From: an uncultured Chloroflexota bacterium
GTDB taxonomy: Bacteria; Chloroflexota; Dehalococcoidia; UBA3495
Direction: 5' to 3'
DNA length: 7,013 nucleotides
Assembly (NCBI GenBank): GCA_913052545.1
Contig: CAJXEF010000107.1
Span: 1-7,013, forward strand
The notes beneath the pieces are model-generated. The model ran no database searches. It was not told the DNA's origin and saw nothing but the letters and a program-made list of their open reading frames with translations. Positions within the stretch are counted from its first letter, which is position 1; every line of letters begins with the position of its first letter. Of this stretch, positions 1 to 6,415 are shown piece by piece. The translations under genes and the position numbers were made by a program.

Positions 1-1007
1 CACTTAACAACTATGAGCTAACGGGTTTATTGGGTACGGGAGCAGACTACGAAGTTAGATCTGCAAAGGCCATCGGTGGGGATCGGAGGGTTGTGCTAAA
101 GCGGCCTATTCCACAAGTTATAACTAGAAATATGCATGGGCCTGTTGAAGCGAGAACATCGGCCATAATAGATACATACAAGGATCTTTATGCGAGTACA
201 TCCACACTTTGTCCTCTTCTTGGATACACCAGTAGATCCAACCATAATGAATTGTACCAGGATGGGATCACTCAAGATTATACTGTCTTGATATTCGAGA
301 TAGCTTCAGGTATTCCGTTAGTTGGGGATGCTCGTTCACGCATTTTGAGGGTACCTATAGGTATAGCCCAAAATTTATTTACACTCTTTCCTTTGTATCA
401 ATTAGATGACGATTCCTGTTGGTCAGTACAGACTCAATTATTAGAAACTGAAGAACACTTCTATGAGTCGGGTCGGATTTTATTGGACCTCAGCCCGCAA
501 AACATTTACTATCGTCCGTCAACAGGGAAGATCACTATTATAGATCTAGGGGATCAAATTATGGTTGGCGATGAACGAGTAGATAATAGGGGGCGAAAAC
601 GAGATATATATGATTTTTATCTTGAAGTGCTGAAATTCTATACGATTTCTGCCGATCCTCCTGACACTATTGATGGATATAAGGATCCGTATGGCTTAAG
701 GCCGATTATCGGGCTGGAACAAGAATTGGATGATATGGTTCGTAACATTGGGTCCCCCCAGCTATCAGATATTCGCGTTAAATTAGATATTATTAACAAA
801 ATTAGGGGTTTTGAATACAATGATTTTTCTGATTTTAAGCTGGACTTGACTGAGTATTTACAGGAAGTTAGAATCCGCTACCGTGATCATCATGAATTGT
901 CTAGTTATAAAGGAGCCTGGCTTGAATCGTTACAATTATTAAAAGCGGATCACTGGAAAAAATATGATTTTGATGCCGAAATGGAGCTTAGTAGATATGC
1001 TGAGTGA
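1..1007 (+). CDS. Divergent protein-kinase-like protein, 5' end outside the window
   Basis: The frame is open to the left edge. Codons from position 3 read LNNYELTGLLGTGADYEV, which is a kinase glycine-rich loop, so the TTG at 30 is not a believable start and the N-terminus lies outside the window. Visible kinase landmarks are the loop GLLGTGADYEV (24-56), a candidate ATP-binding Lys in VVLKRP (Lys codon 99-101), a catalytic-loop equivalent DLSPQN (Asp codon 486-488, Asn codon 501-503) and a metal-binding DLG in place of DFG (543-551). The HRD His/Arg are replaced by Leu-Leu, so this is a divergent kinase closer in look to the atypical and aminoglycoside-phosphotransferase-like branches than to standard PknB. 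About 150 residues of charged, mostly helical-looking sequence follow with no recognised domain. No membrane segment is seen. A PP2C phosphatase follows 78 bases downstream, suggesting a reversible phosphorylation pair. The key residues are present, so catalysis is plausible; the substrate is unknown. Confidence 0.72.
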   Translation, partial: LNNYELTGLLGTGADYEVRSAKAIGGDRRVVLKRPIPQVITRNMHGPVEARTSAIIDTYKDLYASTSTLCPLLGYTSRSNHNELYQDGITQDYTVLIFEIASGIPLVGDARSRILRVPIGIAQNLFTLFPLYQLDDDSCWSVQTQLLETEEHFYESGRILLDLSPQNIYYRPSTGKITIIDLGDQIMVGDERVDNRGRKRDIYDFYLEVLKFYTISADPPDTIDGYKDPYGLRPIIGLEQELDDMVRNIGSPQLSDIRVKLDIINKIRGFEYNDFSDFKLDLTEYLQEVRIRYRDHHELSSYKGAWLESLQLLKADHWKKYDFDAEMELSRYAE

Positions 1008-1036
1008 TGGTGGCAGGATAATTTTCCTGAACTAAC

Positions 1037-1048
1037 AGTTTATAAACT
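1037..1048. repeat. 12-bp perfect palindrome between kinase and phosphatase genes
   Basis: AGTTTATAAACT reads identically on both strands. It lies 29 bases after the kinase stop and about 37 bases before the phosphatase start, in an AT-rich 78-base gap. It could be a dimeric regulator site or a chance product of AT-rich sequence. It is too weak and not followed by a proper T-run, so I do not call it a terminator. Confidence 0.3.
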
Positions 1049-1085
1049 TTAATTTATTGCCCATAAAATATTAACGGATATTGTG

Positions 1086-1751
1086 ATGAGTAATTATACA
1101 ACTTTCCAAGATAATACTACCCATGGCGAGGATTCCTTTCTAGTCAAGGAACTTGGTGGAACCAATTATCTAGACGTAGTATTGGATGGGGTGACTGGTC
1201 ACGGAGGCGGAGAGGCAAGTAGGGGAGTTGCTGAAGCTTTAGAAGCGGCCTCCATAGACTCTATCAACCAATTGCTAGAGGTTATAGAAGAACAAAATGC
1301 AGAGTTCTACCAAGTTGGTGGAGGAAGATTCCTACTAACAACTATCACAGCGGTGCTTAGTCTAGATGGTCTCACCCATGTGGTTCATGCTGGTGACAGC
1401 CCTTTTTATCTAATTAAGAGTGATTCCTACCAACAGTTGTCTGGAAGAATCGGAGGATTGATGCGACCAGGTTCGACCAAAGTGATTGGATCTGCAGAAT
1501 CGATAGATCTGAACGTTGTGGAAATACAGACAGAACCTGGAGACCGTATTTTGTTGGCTACTGATGGGGTAAGTGACAATTTGTCAGCAGGAGAGTTAGT
1601 GGAAATAGTTCGTGGTGCGAAATCACCGGAAGAAGCTATGACCAACATCCAAAATATGATCAAAGAGAGATTAGACGGAGGCTCAGTCCCCCATCAAATG
1701 GGGGGCAGGTACCGGCACGATGATCAGACAGGAATCATTAGATTTTTCTGA
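1086..1751 (+). CDS. PP2C-family Ser/Thr protein phosphatase
   Basis: This is a metal-dependent (Mg/Mn) phosphatase that would remove phosphate from Ser/Thr residues in the cytoplasm. The PP2C motifs occur in order (numbering from a GTG at 1083): GEDS with Asp17, VVLDGVTGHGGGEAS (Asp35-Gly36), LTTITAVL (84-91), HAGDSPFYLI (Asp105), RILLATDGVSDNL (Asp161-Gly162) and RHDDQTGII (Asp213/Asp214). All expected metal-ligand aspartates are present, so it should be active. At about 221 residues it is a minimal catalytic domain without sensor, membrane segment or signal peptide. The ATG at 1086 is preferred over the in-frame GTG at 1083 because GGA at 1076-1078 then lies 7 bases away. It follows the kinase-like gene on the same strand and probably reverses that enzyme's action, which is inference from pairing. 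SpoIIE/RsbU-type regulation of an anti-sigma antagonist is another possibility, but no such partner is visible here. Confidence 0.88.
   Translation: MSNYTTFQDNTTHGEDSFLVKELGGTNYLDVVLDGVTGHGGGEASRGVAEALEAASIDSINQLLEVIEEQNAEFYQVGGGRFLLTTITAVLSLDGLTHVVHAGDSPFYLIKSDSYQQLSGRIGGLMRPGSTKVIGSAESIDLNVVEIQTEPGDRILLATDGVSDNLSAGELVEIVRGAKSPEEAMTNIQNMIKERLDGGSVPHQMGGRYRHDDQTGIIRFF
1686..1706 (+). other. Strong intragenic hairpin near the 3' end of the PP2C gene
   Basis: CCCCCAT (1688-1694) and ATGGGGG (1698-1704) are perfectly complementary around a CAA loop. The stem extends by a U-G (1687/1705) and a G-C pair (1686/1706). The nine-pair, GC-rich stem lies inside coding sequence (Ser-Val-Pro-His-Gln-Met-Gly-Gly) just before the last metal-binding DD motif. 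No T-run follows, so it is not a classical terminator; it might still slow ribosomes or stabilise the mRNA 3' end. It could simply result from the codons used. Confidence 0.35.
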
Positions 1752-1841
1752 GAATGATTAGTGATACGCAGTGATCTTTTAGAAGCGTTCATCTGGCATC
1801 AATTCCTACTCTTAACTGAAAATGACAAAATATTTAAATTC

Positions 1842-1886
1842 AATACGCTAAGGCCACGGCGTATTATTGAGTAGTATTTAGGCCTT
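1842..1886 (+). other. Potential H-type RNA pseudoknot (structure by inspection)
   Basis: Stem 1 pairs AATACGC (1842-1848) with GCGTATT (1859-1865), seven perfect pairs. Its 10-base loop contains AAGGCC (1850-1855), which is perfectly complementary to GGCCTT (1881-1886), giving a six-pair stem 2. The resulting loops are 1, 3 and 15 bases, a geometry typical of H-type pseudoknots. It lies 90 bases after the phosphatase stop and 170 bases before ino1, upstream of the promoter at 1977-2005. It would therefore be transcribed only as an upstream-gene 3' UTR or from a more distal promoter. I recognise no known riboswitch family in it, and chance complementarity is possible. Confidence 0.3.
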
Positions 1887-1976
1887 GTTATCGTAGGTAA
1901 TTTATATAATTGTGATACTTACACCCAATGGATAGGCTTGCTTGCGAAAAAATCATTTAGGTAGGTTTGTCCTTTC

Positions 1977-2005
1977 TTGTTACACTAATTTTAACCTGTT
2001 ACAAT
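1977..2005 (+). promoter_or_regulatory. Sigma-70-type promoter for the inositol-lipid operon
   Basis: TTGTTA (1977-1982, four of six matches to TTGACA) is followed after exactly 17 bases by TACAAT (2000-2005, five of six matches to TATAAT). Transcription would start near 2012, leaving a leader of about 45 bases before the ino1 ATG with its AGGAG ribosome-binding site. Spacing, position and fit to the consensus make this the best promoter in the window; the activity itself is inferred. Confidence 0.6.
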
Positions 2006-2055
2006 GCAGCCTTGCTGATCTGCCAGAGGGCTAGGCAAGCCAAGTTAGGAGAGAC

Positions 2056-3132
2056 ATGGTGGGGAAAATAAAAGTAGCAATCATCGGAGTTGGTAACTGC
2101 GCCTCCTCCTTAGTCCAGGGAATTCACAAATATGTAGAATTACCGGAGGGGGTCGATGTCCCGGGAGTAATGCATACAAAGATAGGTGATTACAGGATAG
2201 AAGATATAGAAGTAGTGGCAGCGTTCGATGTAGACGAAAATAAGGTTGGGAAAGATCTATCAGAGGCAATATTTACCCAACCTAATAATACCCTAAAATT
2301 CGCCGACGTTCCTACAACAGGAGTCACTGTAGAACGAGGAATGACTCATGATGGGATAGGTAAATACGTTGCGCACCTGGTTAAGAAATCTTCTCATTCC
2401 ACAGATGACATAGCTGGCATCTTGAAAGAGCGTGAGGTAGATGTAGTAATAAACTATCTCCCAGTTGGGAGTGAAATGGCAACTAAATGGTACGTGGAAC
2501 AAGTACTTGATGCTCGATGTGCCCTAGTTAATTGTATTCCTGTGTTTATAGCTAGGGAGTCTTATTGGCAAAACAGATTTGTTGAGAGAGGAGTTCCGAT
2601 CATAGGCGATGATATCAAATCTCAGGTGGGAGCGACCATTTTACATAGGATACTTACACGTTTATTCGAAGATCGTGGAGCTGGAATAGAAAATACCTAT
2701 CAATTAAACTTTGGTGGCAACACTGATTTTCTTAATATGCTTGAGCGGGAAAGGCTAGTATCAAAGAAAATATCTAAGACCGGTTCAGTAACCTCACAGA
2801 TGGATGAAGAACTCGAGCCTGAACATGTACATGTAGGGCCTAGTGACCACGTTCCTTGGCTGCAAGATAGGAAATGGTGTTATATAAGAATGGAAGGGGA
2901 ACTTTTTGGAGGAGCTCCGATAAACTTAGAGGCGAAACTAGAAGTTTGGGACAGCCCTAACTCCGCAGGTGTAGTTGTTGATGCAATTAGGTGTGCTAAA
3001 TTGGCTATGGACCGGGGAATGGGAGGGGCCGTCCTAGGACCCAGCGCATATTTCATGAAGTCTCCTCCGACTCAGTATACTGATGACGTTGCTAGGACTA
3101 TGGTTGAAACCTTCGTTAATGGTGAAACCTAG
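2056..3132 (+). CDS. ino1: Inositol-3-phosphate synthase (Ino1, actinobacterial type)
   Basis: It converts D-glucose 6-phosphate to 1D-myo-inositol 3-phosphate with NAD+ as a recycled cofactor (EC 5.5.1.4), the first step of inositol-lipid synthesis, in the cytoplasm. The 358-residue length matches the short prokaryotic form rather than the roughly 530-residue eukaryotic one. Recognisable blocks are the Rossmann motif [12 protein letters not shown] (11-22), AAFDVD (55-60), NYLPVGSE (133-140), [12 protein letters not shown] (184-195), NMLERERL with SKKISKT (227-242), GPSDHVPWL (261-269) and [12 protein letters not shown] (294-305), all closely resembling the mycobacterial enzyme. The ATG at 2056 has AGGAG at 2047-2051. 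It is the first gene of an apparent three-gene operon with a mannosyltransferase-like gene 46 bases downstream and a CDP-alcohol phosphotransferase after that. Its product would be the head-group donor for that phosphotransferase. The assignment is secure. Confidence 0.96.
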   Translation: MVGKIKVAIIGVGNCASSLVQGIHKYVELPEGVDVPGVMHTKIGDYRIEDIEVVAAFDVDENKVGKDLSEAIFTQPNNTLKFADVPTTGVTVERGMTHDGIGKYVAHLVKKSSHSTDDIAGILKEREVDVVINYLPVGSEMATKWYVEQVLDARCALVNCIPVFIARESYWQNRFVERGVPIIGDDIKSQVGATILHRILTRLFEDRGAGIENTYQLNFGGNTDFLNMLERERLVSKKISKTGSVTSQMDEELEPEHVHVGPSDHVPWLQDRKWCYIRMEGELFGGAPINLEAKLEVWDSPNSAGVVVDAIRCAKLAMDRGMGGAVLGPSAYFMKSPPTQYTDDVARTMVETFVNGET

Positions 3133-3178
3133 ATTAATTTAATGGGGTTTCGAGCAGAGTACGATTGGACGTGCTAAT

Positions 3179-4303
3179 GTGAAAGTCGCGATGGTTTCCC
3201 CCTACGATTATACTTGGCCCGGTGGCGTAACCACCCACGTTTCACAGTTATCCAAAGAGCTGTCTAGTATTGGGCACGAAGTCCATATTTTGGCTCCACA
3301 CTCTATCCCTGACGAATCAAAGAGGGACAATCCGAATTTTGTTCCCCTAGGCCGGTCCATCCCCGTACCAAGTGGTGGCTCAATTGCTCGGCTATCATTC
3401 TCTTGGTGGCTATATGGAAAGATCGCTACGATCTTGGAACAGGAATCTTATGATGTGATCCACATCCATGAACCTTCAGCCCCCATTTTGCCCTTAGTGG
3501 TTTTGGAGTATTCTAAATCCGTAAATATCGCTACTTTTCACGCTTACTGTGATAGGTCTTGCGTATATGATTTGGGTAGGTTGGCTGTTAGAAGATGGCA
3601 AAAAAAACTCCATGGAGGCATAGCAGTTTCTCAGGCAGCCCTCAGTCGCGTAGAACAAAATGCTGATATAAACTATCAGGTAATTCCTAATGGGATAGAT
3701 ATAGATCATTTTGCTGCAGATGTTCCTCCAATATACGAACTAAAAGATGGGAAAATAAACATTTTATTTGTAGGAAGATTAGAACGGCGAAAAGGGTTAA
3801 AATATCTAATCGAAGCTTTCTTGAAATTGAAATGGGAATGCCCAAATATCCGCCTCATAATAGTGGGGCCAGGTGATTTGGACAAAGAAAATCGATATAT
3901 CTTAGGGGCGTCAAATTCGGAAGATATTGTGATAGTTGGTAGAGTCTCATATGAAGAGCTCCCGCGGTATTACGCTTCTTCCGATATATTTTGCTCACCG
4001 GCCATAGGCTCTGAAAGTTTTGGCATAGTACTTCTCGAGGCTATGGCTTCGAGTAAACCAGTGGTAGCCTCAGATATTCTTGGGTATAGGGATATTATAA
4101 AAGATTCGCAACAAGGTCTTTTATTCGCCAACAAGGATTGTGATTCTTTAGTCGGCGCACTTAAATCTATCATAGATAATCCAGATCTCGGGACTAAAAT
4201 GGGTGTCTTCGGTCGGCAGACTGTTGAAAGCTATAGATGGAGTTCAATCGCCAAGCAAGTGGAAGGATATTATTTGGAACGCATACAGTCGGTTATAGTA
4301 TGA
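3179..4303 (+). CDS. GT4 glycosyltransferase, PimA-like phosphatidylinositol mannosyltransferase
   Basis: This GT-B fold glycosyltransferase would be cytoplasmic or peripheral at the membrane. The N-terminal half carries the acceptor-side glycine motif PGGVTTHV (14-21), HIHEPSAP (95-102) and TFHA (His121). The C-terminal half carries the donor-binding FVGRLERRKG (Arg200, Lys205), and SPAIGSESFGIVLLEAM with the EX7E pair Glu279/Glu287. Length (374) and the HIHEP and GSESFGIVLLEAM blocks match mycobacterial PimA, which moves mannose from GDP-mannose to phosphatidylinositol. MshA, the mycothiol GT4 that uses inositol phosphate, is the main alternative but lacks the HIHEP signature. The position between ino1 and a PIP synthase supports a lipid role. 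Donor sugar cannot be read from sequence. The start is GTG 3179, with GGA at 3167-3169; the protein begins MKVAMVSPYD as family members do. The ORF ends 16 bases before the preferred start of the next gene. Confidence 0.85.
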   Translation: MKVAMVSPYDYTWPGGVTTHVSQLSKELSSIGHEVHILAPHSIPDESKRDNPNFVPLGRSIPVPSGGSIARLSFSWWLYGKIATILEQESYDVIHIHEPSAPILPLVVLEYSKSVNIATFHAYCDRSCVYDLGRLAVRRWQKKLHGGIAVSQAALSRVEQNADINYQVIPNGIDIDHFAADVPPIYELKDGKINILFVGRLERRKGLKYLIEAFLKLKWECPNIRLIIVGPGDLDKENRYILGASNSEDIVIVGRVSYEELPRYYASSDIFCSPAIGSESFGIVLLEAMASSKPVVASDILGYRDIIKDSQQGLLFANKDCDSLVGALKSIIDNPDLGTKMGVFGRQTVESYRWSSIAKQVEGYYLERIQSVIV

Positions 4304-4319
4304 CGAGAATGTGAACGTT

Positions 4320-4943
4320 ATGATGACCAGAGAACTTTGCAGATTAGCGCTATATAAGTTTGTGGAATTACCCGGAGCTAAATTGCTTCAAGCTTTGGGT
4401 CTGACCCCCAATCTGATCACTATAATGGGTTTTGCTATCTGCGTTCTGGCTTCGGTCATGGTTGCTAGTGGCTGGTTGGTTACTGGAGGTATAATTTTTC
4501 TCTTAGGAGGTGGGTTAGATATTTTCGATGGGGGATTGGCGAGGTTAAACGGTTCGGATAGTAATTTCGGAGCCTTTCTTGATTCGGTATTTGACAGATT
4601 AGGCGAGTCAGCGCTATTTGTGGGGTTGGCTGTTTTTTTTCTCAGACAAGGTTTAACTGATACTCAAGTGATGTGGTTCATCCTTATTCTCTTGTTTGCG
4701 TTAGTTTTTTCACAATCTGTTAGCTACTTACGGGCGCGAGGCGAGGGACTTGGAGTTTTTACGAAATCTGGACTAATGACCAGGGCTGAAAGAGTGGTTA
4801 TATTGGGAATTGGATTAGTGGTAGATGGGTTGAACCCATACCCTGTGATGATCTGGGTTCTCGGGTTGATCGCTGTGGTATCCTGTTTTACGTTAATCCA
4901 ACGTATGTTTACCATCGGACATATTTTGAATAAAGGTGGATGA
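4320..4943 (+). CDS. CDP-alcohol phosphatidyltransferase, probable phosphatidylinositol phosphate synthase
   Basis: This integral membrane enzyme would condense CDP-diacylglycerol with inositol-3-phosphate to phosphatidylinositol phosphate. The family motif DG-x2-AR-x8-G-x3-D-x3-D is complete (counting from the GTG at 4311): Asp70, Asp73-Gly74, Ala77-Arg78, Gly87, Asp91 and Asp95, the four aspartates that bind metal. About six hydrophobic segments are visible, around residues 32-52, 55-68, 99-111, 120-137, 162-173 and 177-195. The blocks SQSVSYLRARGEG and RAERVVI resemble the actinobacterial PgsA1/PIP synthase, separating it from phosphatidylglycerophosphate synthase. Starts are ambiguous: GTG 4311 leaves no room for a ribosome-binding site, while ATG 4320 or 4323 lies about 10 bases beyond GAGAA (4305-4309); I prefer 4320. 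Co-transcription with ino1 and the PimA-like gene is likely. Archaeal-type inositol phospholipid or di-inositol-phosphate synthesis is less likely. Confidence 0.85.
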   Translation: MMTRELCRLALYKFVELPGAKLLQALGLTPNLITIMGFAICVLASVMVASGWLVTGGIIFLLGGGLDIFDGGLARLNGSDSNFGAFLDSVFDRLGESALFVGLAVFFLRQGLTDTQVMWFILILLFALVFSQSVSYLRARGEGLGVFTKSGLMTRAERVVILGIGLVVDGLNPYPVMIWVLGLIAVVSCFTLIQRMFTIGHILNKGG

Positions 4944-4979
4944 GCGATTAATCCTAGTATAAAATGCGCTCGTTCCCGA

Positions 4980-4985
4980 TATAAT
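4980..4985 (+). promoter_or_regulatory. Possible -10 box upstream of ribH
   Basis: A perfect TATAAT lies 26 bases before the ribH GTG start, in the 68-base gap after the PIP synthase gene. No good -35 element is found at 16-18 bases upstream, so the promoter is doubtful. A second AT-rich candidate, TATAAA, is at 4958-4963. Read-through from the inositol-lipid operon is the alternative, since no terminator is evident between them. Confidence 0.3.
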
Positions 4986-4997
4986 TGGCGTAGTCCT

Positions 4998-5004
4998 AAA
5001 GGAG
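4998..5004 (+). promoter_or_regulatory. Strong Shine-Dalgarno fixing the GTG start of ribH
   Basis: AAAGGAG is a near-perfect anti-16S match, 7 bases before the GTG at 5012. It settles the non-ATG start of lumazine synthase and is the strongest ribosome-binding site in the window. Confidence 0.75.
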
Positions 5005-5011
5005 CAAAGCG

Positions 5012-5488
5012 GTGCCAAATAATATAAAAATAGATCTGGATGGCAAAGGTTTGAAGATAGCGGTTGTCTCCGCACGTTTTAACGAAGTGATAACTAGGCA
5101 ATTGGTATTAGGTGCTGTTGAGACTCTCGATCGTTATGGTGTAGATGATAATGATATAAGTGTAGCTTGGGTTCCGGGGTCATTTGAGCTCCCTGTTGTT
5201 GCCAAGGCTTTTGCTGAATCTGGGAAATACGATGCTATTATATGTTTAGGTGCTGTTATTCGAGGGGAGACTGATCACTATAATATGGTTGCTAATCAAT
5301 CTGCCAGTGGTATTGCATCCGTTGGAAGGGAGACTGGAGTACCAACTATATTTGGTGTCTTGACCACAGAAAATATGGATCAGGCTATAAATAGATCGGG
5401 CGGTAAGTCGGGAAATTTAGGGAGTAACTCAGCAGTCGCTGCTGTTGAAACGGCTTTGTTAATCAAATCAATTAAGAGTAGTAAGTAG
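5012..5488 (+). CDS. ribH: 6,7-dimethyl-8-ribityllumazine synthase
   Basis: This is the penultimate step of riboflavin synthesis: it condenses 5-amino-6-ribitylamino-uracil with 3,4-dihydroxy-2-butanone 4-phosphate to ribityllumazine (EC 2.5.1.78), in the cytoplasm as a pentamer or 60-mer. The 158-residue length is normal. Motifs are VSARFNE (19-25), VPGSFELP (54-61), [11 protein letters not shown] (80-90) containing the catalytic-loop His89, and [23 protein letters not shown] (115-137) with Arg128. The usual Trp after GNKG is Ser here, a tolerated variation. Start GTG 5012 is set by AAAGGAG at 4998-5004. No ribD, ribE or ribBA is adjacent and no FMN-riboswitch-like leader is evident in the short upstream gap, so it stands apart from the usual rib operon. 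The LLM-class oxidoreductase that follows by 15 bases would use a flavin or F420 cofactor; the shared co-transcription is inferred. Confidence 0.96.
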   Translation: MPNNIKIDLDGKGLKIAVVSARFNEVITRQLVLGAVETLDRYGVDDNDISVAWVPGSFELPVVAKAFAESGKYDAIICLGAVIRGETDHYNMVANQSASGIASVGRETGVPTIFGVLTTENMDQAINRSGGKSGNLGSNSAVAAVETALLIKSIKSSK

Positions 5489-5503
5489 GCAGATGGTTAA
5501 GCA

Positions 5504-6415
5504 GTGGTTGATATAAAAATTGGTGTAACAGTGCCCAACAATTGGGGTGTAGCAGACGTGAAAGACGTCGTTGAGTTTGGTCCATTAGCGGAACAGTTGG
5601 GGTTTGAGTCGGTGTGGGTGATGGATCACCTTTTCAACAATGGTTATATAGGAGAGAGACTGGATGACAAACCCTACTATCACCCTCTAGCCACACTTTC
5701 GCATATATCTGCTACTACTGAGCGGATATTATTAGGGACTTCTGTATTAGTTCTTCCTTATCACAATCCAGTAGAACTGGCTAAATATACCGCTACTCTG
5801 GATCAGATGTCCGAAGGAAGGGTAGTATTAGGCGTTGGTGTGGGAGCTATGACAGAAGAATTCGAAGCCTTGGGTATACCGATGAGCCAACGAGGTTCTT
5901 TGACTAATGAAAGCATAAATATAATGAAAGAACTTTGGACTCATTCTTCATCCAGCTACAGCAGCAGTCGGTGGAGTTTTTCAGAAATAAAATTTGCGCC
6001 AAAGCCGTTCCAGACTCCACATATTCCTCTTTGGATAGGGGGATCTAGTTCAGGTGCTCTAAAAAGAGTGGTTAATTTAGGAGATGGTTGGCATCCGTCC
6101 GGGGTAACTCCTGAAGAATTTAGTATGGGGCGTCTCGAGATTATTGAATTATCTAAGAGGACTGGACGAAATCCTGAATCTTTAACTATGTCTGCTCGGG
6201 TGGAAGTGGAGGTTGGATCTGGACCTTCCAGTGCTCGCGCTGCGAATCGAGCGCGTTTATCTGGAGACAATCCGGAGGAAATGATAGCCGGGATAGAAGC
6301 GTATCGATCTGCAGGAGTTGAACATATAGTATTGGCTTTGAACTCAGGGGATGTTGGTAGGTTGAAAGAAACTATGCAACAAATCTCTGAGACAATAATA
6401 CCTCATTTTAGGTAA
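5504..6415 (+). CDS. LLM-class flavin/F420-dependent oxidoreductase
   Basis: This is a luciferase-like monooxygenase superfamily TIM-barrel protein, using reduced F420 or FMN; sequence alone does not decide the cofactor or substrate. Typical blocks are IGVTVPNNWG near the N-terminus, LAEQLGFESVWVMDH (28-42), ERILLGTSVLVLPYHNPVELAKYTATLDQMSEGRVVLGVGVG (73-114), EEFEALGIPMSQRG (118-131), the ESINIMKELWT helix (136-146), PLWIGGSSSGALKRV (175-189) and GDGWHPSG (193-200). At 303 residues it is of normal size. The Trp usually following GVGVG is Ala115, and a serine-rich stretch THSSSSYSSSRW (146-157) occupies a variable loop. Start GTG 5504 gives MVDIKIGV, typical for the family, although its ribosome-binding site is weak (AGG at 5487-5489). 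It is 15 bases from ribH, so probably co-transcribed. Related proteins oxidise or reduce diverse organic compounds in SAR202-type bacteria and mycobacteria. Confidence 0.9.
   Translation: MVDIKIGVTVPNNWGVADVKDVVEFGPLAEQLGFESVWVMDHLFNNGYIGERLDDKPYYHPLATLSHISATTERILLGTSVLVLPYHNPVELAKYTATLDQMSEGRVVLGVGVGAMTEEFEALGIPMSQRGSLTNESINIMKELWTHSSSSYSSSRWSFSEIKFAPKPFQTPHIPLWIGGSSSGALKRVVNLGDGWHPSGVTPEEFSMGRLEIIELSKRTGRNPESLTMSARVEVEVGSGPSSARAANRARLSGDNPEEMIAGIEAYRSAGVEHIVLALNSGDVGRLKETMQQISETIIPHFR

Larger units (their letters stand above)
1752..2055. other. 304-base intergenic region between PP2C and ino1
   Basis: No ORF or RNA gene is recognisable here. Its content is a potential pseudoknot-forming segment (1842-1886), an isolated TATAAT at 1905-1910 without a properly spaced -35 box, a good promoter at 1977-2005, and the ino1 ribosome-binding site AGGAG at 2047-2051. 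No stem followed by a T-run is seen after the phosphatase stop, so where the upstream transcript ends is not clear. Confidence 0.6.

Noticed and set aside
30..32. TTG as the start of the kinase-like gene
   Set aside because: The reading frame continues upstream to the window edge, and the glycine loop begins before this codon, so a start here would cut the ATP-binding motif.
352..363. 12-bp palindrome TACCTATAGGTA
   Set aside because: It lies within coding sequence of the kinase-like gene with no sign of function and is plausible by chance.
1905..1910. Perfect TATAAT as a second promoter upstream of ino1
   Set aside because: The nearest -35-like TTGTTA (1885-1890) gives only a 14-base spacer and no extended -10 is present; the promoter at 1977-2005 is better.
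1935..2041. GGCTTGC (1935-1941) and GCAAGCC (2035-2041) as inverted repeat arms
   Set aside because: The arms are short and about 93 bases apart, with the promoter between them; no supporting structure or repeat pattern was seen.
4724..5101. Minus-strand ORF of 125 codons over the PIP synthase end and ribH start
   Set aside because: It crosses two well-supported + strand genes and its intergenic gap, has no recognisable motif, and its translation looks like a frame shadow.
5956..6270. Minus-strand ORF of 104 codons inside the LLM gene
   Set aside because: It is fully antisense to a conserved oxidoreductase with clear family motifs and shows no domain of its own.
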